A DNA stretch of 13,234 nt from Fimenecus sp045578245 (GTDB taxonomy: Bacteria > Bacillota > Clostridia > Oscillospirales > Acutalibacteraceae), in assembly GCA_045578245.1 (NCBI GenBank), contig JAZNJX010000073.1, positions 1 through 13,234 on the forward strand. Reading direction: 5' to 3'. Shown here one piece after another: positions 7,376-13,234 of the stretch. Under the pieces are notes generated by a model, which saw nothing but the letters and a program-made list of their open reading frames with translations, had not been told where the DNA came from and searched no databases. Position 1 is the stretch's first letter. The number at the start of each line of letters is the position of its first letter. The translations under genes and the position numbers were made by a program.

Positions 7376-7543
7376 ATGGAGGATTTTATTGTTATCGCAG
7401 TTGTTGTATTGATATTGGGATGTGCAATTGCTTATATAGTAAAGGAAAAGAAAAAAGGTGTTAAGTGCGTTGGCTGTCCCTATGCAGAAAGCTGTGGGAA
7501 GACAGCCGAGAAATGTTCCTGTAATCTTAACATTAATAAATAA
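7376..7543 (+). CDS. FeoB-associated Cys-rich membrane protein
   Basis: This 55-residue peptide has one N-terminal membrane helix (residues 4-22, FIVIAVVVLILGCAIAYIV), a Lys-rich stretch (KEKKKG) and a tail with five cysteines (Cys31, Cys34, Cys40, Cys47, Cys49). This is the layout of the FeoB-associated Cys-rich family (PF12669), found downstream of feoB in Firmicutes; the tail may bind iron or take part in redox chemistry, but its function is not established. It starts 13 bases after the feoB stop with AGGAGA (7365-7370) ideally spaced, and is followed by the operon terminator, so it is the third gene of the feo operon. Confidence 0.93.
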   Translation: MEDFIVIAVVVLILGCAIAYIVKEKKKGVKCVGCPYAESCGKTAEKCSCNLNINK

Positions 7544-7554
7544 TTTAATAAAGT

Positions 7555-7584
7555 ATGACGGAGTATGAACTCCGTCATTTTTTT
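7555..7584 (+). terminator. Terminator of the feo operon
   Basis: A perfect 10-bp stem, ATGACGGAGT (7555-7564) with ACTCCGTCAT (7569-7578), loop ATGA, followed by a T-run to 7584. Confidence 0.95.
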
Positions 7585-7640
7585 GATTGGTTTTATATTT
7601 TCTTAATATAATTATATTCTTATTTATATTATTATTTATT

Positions 7641-7703
7641 GGGTTTATTTTTTAAACTACTCGGGTTTACTTTTTAAACTACTCGGGTTTACTTTTTAAA
7701 CTA
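7641..7703. repeat. Three 22-bp tandem repeats
   Basis: Units start at 7641, 7663 and 7685; the second is identical to the third over its 19 visible bases, and the first differs by one base. Each contains a small palindrome, GTTTA-CTTTT-TAAAC (TTTTT centre in unit 1). The last unit runs into an 8-bp palindrome, AAACTATA/TATAGTTT (7698-7715). The 22-base period is two helical turns, so identical half sites would lie on one face of the DNA. I see no ORF here. The repeats could be a protein-binding array or a recent slippage expansion. Confidence 0.85.
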
Positions 7704-7788
7704 TATTTATAGTTTTATAATGTAGTGAAACAGTTAAACAAACTCTAATTTGCTCAATACTTCAAGTACTCAAACTTTTATTAATATC

Positions 7789-7850
7789 AAAAAAATAAAG
7801 TTCACACAGATGTGTAAACCTCATTTTTGGTGCGGATGATGGGACTTGAA
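7789..7850 (-). pseudogene. Duplicated 3' end of tRNA-Leu with its terminator
   Basis: This 62-base stretch repeats 8006-8066 with three substitutions and one inserted T. Read on the - strand it contains the T-loop, the 3' acceptor strand with CCA (TGG at 7828-7830) and the same downstream hairpin (7800-7819) with its T-run. The homology stops exactly after the T-loop sequence GACTTGAA (7843-7850); the 5' three quarters of a tRNA are missing and a different sequence follows. It is a tRNA remnant or an attachment-site scar, not a working tRNA. Confidence 0.8.
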
Positions 7851-7988
7851 AGTCTGCCACGGCTATGCCTTGCATACTACCCGATTGCCGACCCAATTTC
7901 TTGCGAAATTCGGTACCCGTCAACCGTCTTGTGCTAAAAACAATCCGCTGGATTGTTTTCTTTACGCACAAACCCAAGGGTTCAAGTC
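7843..7988. repeat. Hairpin-rich element of unknown class
   Basis: The stretch is bounded by a perfect 8-base inverted repeat, GACTTGAA (7843-7850) and TTCAAGTC (7981-7988). Inside are three hairpins: TATGC/GCATA (7864-7876); ACCCAATTTC/GAAATTCGGT with 9 of 10 pairs and a 4-base loop that is GCAA, a GNRA tetraloop, on the - strand (7891-7914); and AAAACAATCC/GGATTGTTTT with loop GCT (7937-7959), extended by TTGTGC/GCACAA (7929-7934, 7966-7971). It has no convincing coding potential. It could be a small non-autonomous mobile repeat or a structured RNA; I cannot tell which. Confidence 0.6.
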
Positions 7989-8005
7989 TTAACATTATTC
8001 AAATT

Positions 8006-8036
8006 AAAAAAATAAAGTTTACACAGATGTGTAAAC
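8006..8036 (-). terminator. Terminator of tRNA-Leu
   Basis: GTTTACACA (8017-8025) and TGTGTAAAC (8028-8036) form a perfect 9-bp inverted repeat. On the - strand it lies 7 bases after the tRNA CCA end and is followed by TTTATTTTTTT. Confidence 0.85.
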
Positions 8037-8043
8037 CTCATTT

Positions 8044-8131
8044 TGGTGCGGACGATGGGACTTGAACCCACAAGGAAGTAATATCCACAGGTGTCTGAGG
8101 CCTGCACGTCTGCCAGTTCCGTCACATCCGC
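8044..8131 (-). tRNA. tRNA-Leu (CAG)
   Basis: This is an 88-base class II tRNA on the - strand: acceptor GCGGATG/CGTCCGC (one T-G pair), D-stem ACG/CGT, anticodon loop CTCAGAC with anticodon CAG, a long variable arm with GGA/TCC stem, T-arm GTGGG-TTCAAGT-CCCAT, discriminator A and encoded CCA. The last pair of the anticodon stem (31-39) is C-A, a mismatch. It reads CUG leucine codons. It has its own promoter and terminator. Confidence 0.93.
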
Positions 8132-8162
8132 ATATGTAATTATTATATATTTTTGCTTGATA

Positions 8163-8191
8163 ATAATATCATTTTGAGTAATAAAAGTCAA
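8163..8191 (-). promoter_or_regulatory. Promoter of tRNA-Leu
   Basis: On the - strand, TTGACT (8186-8191) and TATTAT (8163-8168) are 17 bases apart, 31 bases upstream of the tRNA 5' end. Confidence 0.82.
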
Positions 8192-8306
8192 GTGTGTTGA
8201 ACTCTTGGGTTTTGTCATAAATAAAGTGATTCAGTAAATTGTTTTTTGAACAGTTTAACTAATATTTTTATATAATAATCATACAATAATTGTATATTCA
8301 AAAATC

Positions 8307-8334
8307 TTGACAAAATCAATTTTTTTGCTATAAT
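8307..8334 (+). promoter_or_regulatory. Consensus promoter of the aspS-gatC/gatA/gatB operon
   Basis: TTGACA (8307-8312) and TATAAT (8329-8334) match the sigma-A consensus exactly, with a 16-base spacer. Transcription should start near 8341, at the 5' base of the T-box Stem I. Such a strong promoter suits an operon whose output is set by leader termination. Confidence 0.92.
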
Positions 8335-8340
8335 ATTTTG

Positions 8341-8561
8341 CAGAGACTCGGCTTTTATGGAAAGTCTGTCAGGGAGAACACGTCACCGACTGAAAGCGTG
8401 TTTGAGATGAGTAGTAAGCTTGGGAACACTCTGAGGGCAAAAACTAATTGAATATTAAAAGAGGATATGCTTTTGGCATATCAATGCGGGTGGCACCGCG
8501 GGTATTTATTTTAATTACTCGTCCCGGGAATATTTTAAGTATTCCCGGGACTTTTTATTTT
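8341..8561 (+). promoter_or_regulatory. T-box riboswitch leader, probably sensing tRNA-Asn
   Basis: The leader contains the T-box core AATGCGGGTGGCACCGCGG (8483-8501), preceded by Stem III (GATATGC/GCATATC, 8464-8482) and followed by a terminator with a perfect 12-bp stem (8521-8532 with 8540-8551) and a T-run. Stem I spans about 8341-8433, closed by CAGAG/CTCTG. Just 5' of the closing strand lies GGG-AAC-A, so AAC (8425-8427) followed by a purine is the best specifier candidate: Asn. The variable base of the UGGN bulge is C (8494), which pairs with the G73 discriminator normal for tRNA-Asn (and tRNA-Asp). When uncharged tRNA-Asn accumulates, the antiterminator would form and the operon be read. 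The specifier is inferred from position, not from a folded model. Confidence 0.88.
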
Positions 8562-8590
8562 GTTTCGGGATAAATCAGGAGGTAGATACT

Positions 8591-10669
8591 ATGTACAGAA
8601 CACTATTCTGTAACGACATCTGTGACAAGCACATAGGACAGACCGTTCAACTTGCAGGTTGGGTTGATGTTGTCCGTGACCACGGTGGCGTTATCTTCGT
8701 TGACATTCGTGACTATACGGGTGTTACTCAGGTTGTTATTCCCAACGAGGATTTAGTAAAAAATGTAAACCGTGAAACTGTAATTTCAGTAACGGGTACC
8801 GTTGAAAAGCGTGACCCTGATACAGTTAATGAAAAGATTGCAACAGGTTATGTTGAACTTATTGCTGACAGTTTACAGATTCTTGGTAAGAGTAAGAATA
8901 TGCTCCCATTTGATGTAAGAGCATCAAGACAGAGTAAGGACGAAGTTCGTCTTAAATATCGTTACCTTGACCTTCGTAACCCTAAGAATCATGATAATCT
9001 TGTTAAGCGTTCAATGATTATCCGTCATCTTCGTAATAAGATGGAGGAAAAGGGCTTCCTTGATATGCAGACACCAATTCTTACTGCATCATCACCTGAA
9101 GGTGCTCGTGACTTCCTTGTTCCATCAAGAAAGCACCCGGGTAAGTTCTATGCTCTTCCTCAGGCTCCACAGCAGTTCAAACAGCTCCTTATGGTTTCAG
9201 GCTTTGACCGTTATTTCCAGGTTGCACCTTGTTTCCGTGATGAAGATGCTCGTGCTGACCGTTCACCTGGTGAATTCTATCAGCTTGACTTTGAAATGGC
9301 TTTTGCAACTCAGGAAGAAGTTCTTGATGTTTGTGAAGACTTGATTTACGATACATTTAAAGCATTTACAGATAAAAAGGTTACTCCTAAGCCATTCCGT
9401 AGAATCACTTATGCTGATGCTATGATGACTTATGGCTCAGACAAACCTGACCTTCGTAACCCACTTCTTATCTGTGACCTTACAGCTTTCTTCTCAGGTG
9501 TTGATTTCCCTGCATTCAAGGGTAAGCCTGTTCGTGGCATTGTTGCTGATTGTAATGGTAAATCAAAGAAATTCTTTGAAGATTCACTTAAATTTGCAAC
9601 ATCAAATGAAGTAGGCCTCGGTGGTCTTGGTTATATCACACTTAAAGAAGGTGTGTTTGCAGGCCCTATTGCTAAATTCTTGAGTGATGCACAGAAAGTT
9701 GAAATCACAGAGCTTACAGGTGTTAAAGAAGGTGAAACTCTCTTCTTCATCTGTGACGAAAAGAAGGATGCGACAGAGAAAAAAGCGGGTATGATTCGTA
9801 ACTGGCTTGCAGGCAAAGACCAGCTTGACTTAATTCGTGATGATGCATTTGAATTCTGTTTCGTTGTTGACTTCCCAATGTATGAAAATGACGAAGAAAC
9901 AGGGGAGACAATCTTTACTCATAACCCATTTTCAATGCCACAGGGAGGTATGGAAGCACTCCTTACAAAGGACCCAACTGAAGTTTTGGCTTATCAGTAT
10001 GACCTTGTTTGTAATGGTATCGAGTTGGCTTCAGGTGCTGTTCGTAACCATGATAACGAAATCATGAAAAAGGCGTTTGAAATCGCAGGTTATGACGAAG
10101 AAGAACTTAAGAAACGATTCAATGCTTTATATACAGCATTCCAGTATGGTGCTCCTCCTCATGCAGGTATGGCACCTGGTATTGACCGTATGGTAATGCT
10201 TCTTACTGACGAAGAAAAAATTCTTGATGTTATTGCATTCCCACTTAATGGTAATGCTCAGGATTTGTTGCTTGGTGCTCCAAGTGAAGTTACAAATCAA
10301 CAGCTTGAAGATGTTCATCTTCTTGGTAATGGCAGTGCTCTTGCACAGCGTCAAGCAAGTGTTGCTGGTACTTCAAAGAAAGCAACCGGAAAGCGTTCAA
10401 CTTTCTCAAACGCACAACAGCTTAACCAGTTGTCACTTACAGAAGATGAAGAAGCAGTTATGCAGGGAATTTTTGCTGCAATGAAAGACAGTGAAGCAAA
10501 ACTCAAAACTATAGATACAGAAAATGTAGAAGAAATGGTACATGTTATGCCAATGGAAAATGTACTTCGTGAAGATGTACGCAAGCAGAATTTCTCAAGA
10601 GAAAGCTTACTCGAAGGTGCTCCTGAAAGAAATGATGACAGCTGGCAGGTACCAAGACTTGTAAAGTGA
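8591..10669 (+). CDS. aspS: Aspartyl-tRNA synthetase fused to GatC
   Basis: The 692-residue protein joins two functions. Residues 1-about 580 are a bacterial class IIb AspRS: anticodon-binding OB fold (about 1-105), motif 1 around 155-165, motif 2 FRDEDARADR (215-224), the bacterial insertion domain, and motif 3 GIDRMVML (530-537, Arg533), ending in GAPSEV (562-567). A Ser/Ala/Lys-rich linker (about 580-608) follows, then a GatC domain (about 610-692) with the family hallmarks MVHVMPMENVLREDV, APERNDD and a terminal VPRLV. Plain AspRS is about 590 residues, so the extra length is the GatC unit; no separate gatC is present. His31 in VRDHGG is the residue I associate with non-discriminating AspRS, which also charges tRNA-Asn. 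AGGAGG (8577-8582) fixes the start. Operon with gatA (11-base gap) and gatB. Confidence 0.95.
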   Translation: MYRTLFCNDICDKHIGQTVQLAGWVDVVRDHGGVIFVDIRDYTGVTQVVIPNEDLVKNVNRETVISVTGTVEKRDPDTVNEKIATGYVELIADSLQILGKSKNMLPFDVRASRQSKDEVRLKYRYLDLRNPKNHDNLVKRSMIIRHLRNKMEEKGFLDMQTPILTASSPEGARDFLVPSRKHPGKFYALPQAPQQFKQLLMVSGFDRYFQVAPCFRDEDARADRSPGEFYQLDFEMAFATQEEVLDVCEDLIYDTFKAFTDKKVTPKPFRRITYADAMMTYGSDKPDLRNPLLICDLTAFFSGVDFPAFKGKPVRGIVADCNGKSKKFFEDSLKFATSNEVGLGGLGYITLKEGVFAGPIAKFLSDAQKVEITELTGVKEGETLFFICDEKKDATEKKAGMIRNWLAGKDQLDLIRDDAFEFCFVVDFPMYENDEETGETIFTHNPFSMPQGGMEALLTKDPTEVLAYQYDLVCNGIELASGAVRNHDNEIMKKAFEIAGYDEEELKKRFNALYTAFQYGAPPHAGMAPGIDRMVMLLTDEEKILDVIAFPLNGNAQDLLLGAPSEVTNQQLEDVHLLGNGSALAQRQASVAGTSKKATGKRSTFSNAQQLNQLSLTEDEEAVMQGIFAAMKDSEAKLKTIDTENVEEMVHVMPMENVLREDVRKQNFSRESLLEGAPERNDDSWQVPRLVK

Positions 10670-10680
10670 GGTGAATAGTA

Positions 10681-11862
10681 ATGAAATATTATGCAACAAA
10701 AGTTTCTGATAAAGGAAATATCGCAGTTGACGATACACTCCTTGTGAAAGATGTTGTTACAACTGCAGGTTCACGCATATTAGATGGTTTTAAGCCACTT
10801 TTCAGCGCTGAGGCAGTTACTCGTCTTGAAGCAAACGGTTATACAGTAGCAGGAAAAACAAATGTTGGCGAATTCGGTCTTGATCTTGTTGGTGAATTTT
10901 CATACTATGCACCACAGGAAGGTAAATTATCAGGTACTGCAGCATCTCTTGTAGCTGATGGCGAAGTAGAAGCAGCACTCGGTGTTGATATGAATGGTTC
11001 ACCAAGAAGAGCAGCAGCTCTCGCAGGTGTTGATTTCTTGAAACCAACTTATGGTACGGTTTCTCGTTATGGCGTAATCTCTTGTGCAGCATCAGGTGAA
11101 CAGGTTGGTGTTTATGCAAAGGATGCAGAAAAAGTTGCTGAAATTATGGGCGTAATTGCAGGTCATGACGATAAAGACGGCACAAGCCTTCGCAACGACA
11201 GCTATGACTACTCAATTACTGATGTAAAGGGTAAGAAAGTTGCCCTTAACAAATTCTTACTTGATAAGGCAGACGAAGAATCAAGGGCAAAGGTTCTCGC
11301 ATTTGCTGAAGCACTTCGTGCAAATGGTGTTGAAGTTACAGAAGTTAACTGCGAAATGCCTGAAATCGCAAATACAGCGTGGCAGATTCTTATGTGTGCT
11401 GAAACCTGCAACAATGTTTCACGTTATGACGGTGTTAAATATGGTCACCGTGCAAAGGAATACAAGAACATTGACGAATTATATGTAAACTCAAGAACAG
11501 AGGGCTTTAACTTCCTTACAAAAGCGGTTATCCTTTATGGTTCTGATGTTCTTTCAAAGAATCGTTATAAGGATTGCTTTGACAAGTCACTTCGTGTTCG
11601 TCGTGTGGTTGCCGAAGGCGTTGCAAAGACATTCAAAGAATTTGATGCAGTTCTTACTCCTGTATGCAGTGCAACAGAGTACGAAGCATACGATATCAAG
11701 TCTGCATTCGGCAAAGTATTCGCAGAAAGCGTTTTTACAGCAGTGCCAAATCTTATTGGCGTTCCTGCTCTCGTTACAAATGGTGCTCAGCTTATCGGTA
11801 ATCATTTCCAGGAAAGCACACTCTTAAGTCTTGCTCATAGCGTTGAAAAGGAGGGCAAATAA
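10681..11862 (+). CDS. gatA: Short, divergent GatA-like amidotransferase subunit
   Basis: GatA is the glutaminase subunit of GatCAB and releases ammonia from glutamine. This protein is clearly homologous (VAGKTNVGEF 56-65, FLKPTYGTVSRYGV about 119-132, IAGHDDKDGTS) but has only 393 residues against about 485, with some 55 missing at the N-terminus and a shortened C-terminus. The catalytic Lys is kept (Lys23 in LVKDVV) and the nucleophile serine is kept (Ser107 in MNGSPRR for the usual DTGGSIR). The GGSSGG loop is GKLSGT; in ungapped alignment the catalytic cis-serine becomes Leu83. The FDE near the end that contributes to glutamine binding is FQE. Glutaminase activity may be lost or altered. 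The start is supported by GAGGTG 7 bases upstream. gatB follows after one base. The gene is intact, without frameshifts. Confidence 0.85.
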   Translation: MKYYATKVSDKGNIAVDDTLLVKDVVTTAGSRILDGFKPLFSAEAVTRLEANGYTVAGKTNVGEFGLDLVGEFSYYAPQEGKLSGTAASLVADGEVEAALGVDMNGSPRRAAALAGVDFLKPTYGTVSRYGVISCAASGEQVGVYAKDAEKVAEIMGVIAGHDDKDGTSLRNDSYDYSITDVKGKKVALNKFLLDKADEESRAKVLAFAEALRANGVEVTEVNCEMPEIANTAWQILMCAETCNNVSRYDGVKYGHRAKEYKNIDELYVNSRTEGFNFLTKAVILYGSDVLSKNRYKDCFDKSLRVRRVVAEGVAKTFKEFDAVLTPVCSATEYEAYDIKSAFGKVFAESVFTAVPNLIGVPALVTNGAQLIGNHFQESTLLSLAHSVEKEGK

Positions 11863-11863
11863 T

Positions 11864-13234
11864 ATGAAATATGAACTTGTTATAGGCCTTGAAACTCACG
11901 TTGAGTTAAGTACCGAATCAAAAATTTTCTGCTCTTGTGGTGGTCATTCTGCTGCAAATGAGCCTAACGATTGTGTTTGTCCTGCTTGTTCAGGCATGCC
12001 GGGTATGTTGCCTGTTATGAACAAGAGAGTTGTTGAACTTGCTGTTACGGCAGGTCTTATGCTTAACTGTAACATCAACCGTTATACAACATTTGATAAG
12101 AAAAACTATTATTATCCTGACCTTCCTTGTGCATACCAGATTACACAGATTAATCATCCAATCTGTACTGATGGTTGCGTAACACTTAAAACAAGTGAAG
12201 GTACAAGAGATATCAGAATCAAGCAGATTCATATGGAAGAAGATGCTGGTAAACTTGTACACAGTGGTAACTCATCATTTGTTGACTTTAACCGTACAAG
12301 TGTTCCGCTTATTGAGATTGTTACACAGCCTGATTTCCGTAGTGCTGAAGAAGTTGTAACATACCTTAATAAACTTAAATCAATGTTCCGTTCAAGTGGC
12401 ATTTCAGAATGTGAAGAAGGCGCTATGCGTTGCGACGTTAACATTTCTGTTCGCCCTGAAGGTAGTACTGAATTTGGTGTCCGTACTGAAATTAAGAACA
12501 TGGCATCATTTGAAGCTATTGAAAGAGCAATTAAGTACGAATCACAGCGTCATATGGATGCTCTTGAATATGAAATCGAAGAACTTGTTCAGGAAACAAG
12601 AAGATTTGATGATGTAAGTGGTAAGACATTTGCAATGAGAAATAAGGAAACTGAAGCAGATTATCGTTACTTCCCTGACGCAAACCTTATGCCTATCATC
12701 ATTGATGATGCTTGGCTTGAAGAAATCAAAGCAAATAAGCCTGTTGCTGTTGATGAAAAGGCTGAACAGTATCGTGAAGCAGGAATTTCTGAAAAAGAAA
12801 TTGATATGCTTATTTCAAACCATAAGATTGCTAAAATGCACGAGGATATCGTTGCTATGGGATGCAATTCAAAGGACACAGCGGCATGGATTCTTACAGA
12901 CTGTGCAGGTATCCTTCGTAAAGACGGTAAGACACTCAATGACCTTACAATGACAGCAGAAACTCTTGCTACAATCATCAAGATGGTTGATAGTGGTGAA
13001 ATCAACAGAAATGCAGGTAAGAAGGTTCTTATCGCAGTTGTTGAAGACAACGCTGACCCTGTTGAATTTGTAAAAGCACAGGGACTTGATAAGAAGTTTG
13101 ATTCATCAGCTATCGAAAGCGTTATTGACAATGTAATTGCACAGAATGAAAAAGCAGTTGCAGACTATAAGAGTGGTAAAGAAAAGGCTCTTATGTCAAT
13201 CTTCGGTGCTTGTATGAAAGAACTTCGTGGTGCA
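11864..13234 (+). CDS. gatB: GatB, Asp-tRNA(Asn) amidotransferase subunit B, 3' end outside window
   Basis: GatB activates the side-chain carboxylate of misacylated Asp-tRNA(Asn) (or Glu-tRNA(Gln)) with ATP and transfers ammonia to it. The 457 visible codons are open to the window edge; the family is about 475 residues, so only the last 20 or so are missing. Conserved features are intact: Glu10 and His12 in IGLETHVEL, the zinc site Cys23-x-Cys25 and Cys39-x-x-Cys42, CSGMPGMLP, the catalytic-core IHMEEDAGKL (122-131, Glu125), SVPLIEIVTQPD, EGAMRCDVNISVRP, and DYRYFPD. The tail about 300-457 is the helical/YqeY-type tRNA-binding part. AGGAGGG (11849-11855) inside the end of gatA drives the ATG at 11864, one base after the gatA stop, implying translational coupling. 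Unlike gatA, it looks canonical throughout. Confidence 0.97.
   Translation, partial: MKYELVIGLETHVELSTESKIFCSCGGHSAANEPNDCVCPACSGMPGMLPVMNKRVVELAVTAGLMLNCNINRYTTFDKKNYYYPDLPCAYQITQINHPICTDGCVTLKTSEGTRDIRIKQIHMEEDAGKLVHSGNSSFVDFNRTSVPLIEIVTQPDFRSAEEVVTYLNKLKSMFRSSGISECEEGAMRCDVNISVRPEGSTEFGVRTEIKNMASFEAIERAIKYESQRHMDALEYEIEELVQETRRFDDVSGKTFAMRNKETEADYRYFPDANLMPIIIDDAWLEEIKANKPVAVDEKAEQYREAGISEKEIDMLISNHKIAKMHEDIVAMGCNSKDTAAWILTDCAGILRKDGKTLNDLTMTAETLATIIKMVDSGEINRNAGKKVLIAVVEDNADPVEFVKAQGLDKKFDSSAIESVIDNVIAQNEKAVADYKSGKEKALMSIFGACMKELRGA

Noticed and set aside
7641..7703. CRISPR array
   Set aside because: The 22-base units are directly tandem with no unique spacers between them and no cas genes are present.
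7762..7995. Open frames on both strands in the hairpin-rich element (also 7865-8065 on +)
   Set aside because: They run through a tRNA remnant, a terminator and hairpins, lack ribosome binding sites, and have no protein-like composition.
7982..8218. Open frame on the - strand across tRNA-Leu
   Set aside because: It is the translation of the tRNA and its promoter; it has no ribosome binding site and its 'domain-like' pieces are the tRNA sequence.

Overview
The window looks like chromosome of a low-GC Gram-positive anaerobe of the class Clostridia, probably a gut Ruminococcaceae/Oscillospiraceae-type lineage. This rests on a T-box leader, a FeoB-associated Cys-rich small protein, a DUF6514-type small protein, AGGAGG ribosome binding sites, and a GatCAB/AspRS operon in place of a visible AsnRS. 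All protein genes read on the + strand. Both tRNA genes read on the - strand.

Left part (1-about 4100): the end of a mobile element. It holds the C-terminal part of a large serine recombinase cut by the window edge, then two AT-rich accessory genes: an HD-domain protein with a complete set of HD metal ligands, and a Schlafen/AlbA_2-type protein. The HD gene has its own strong promoter with a palindrome just below the -10 box. The pair is a plausible defence cargo, but nothing in the sequence proves that.

Middle (4100-7590): an initiator tRNA-fMet gene (- strand, with an abnormal T-stem) stands where element meets core chromosome. After it come a small DUF6514-like gene and a ferrous-iron uptake operon: feoA, feoB and a FeoB-associated Cys-rich membrane peptide. 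Three copies of a GTTAGC-N4-GCTAAC box sit at the feo promoter, in its leader and between feoA and feoB, suggesting control by an iron-responsive DtxR-type repressor.

Intergenic block (7590-8300): three 22-bp tandem repeats, a partial second copy of the tRNA-Leu 3' end plus its terminator, a hairpin-rich element of about 140 bp between the two copies, and the intact tRNA-Leu(CAG) gene on the - strand.

Right part (8300-13234): an Asn-tRNA synthesis operon behind a perfect-consensus promoter and a T-box leader whose probable specifier codon is AAC (Asn). The first gene encodes an aspartyl-tRNA synthetase with GatC fused to its C-terminus. It is followed by a short, divergent gatA-like gene that appears to lack the catalytic cis-serine, and by an ordinary gatB running off the window. 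Together they would charge tRNA-Asn with Asp and amidate it to Asn, with synthetase and amidotransferase physically linked. The AspRS-GatC fusion and the eroded GatA glutaminase site are the strongest unusual signals here; the HD + AlbA_2 pair is next.
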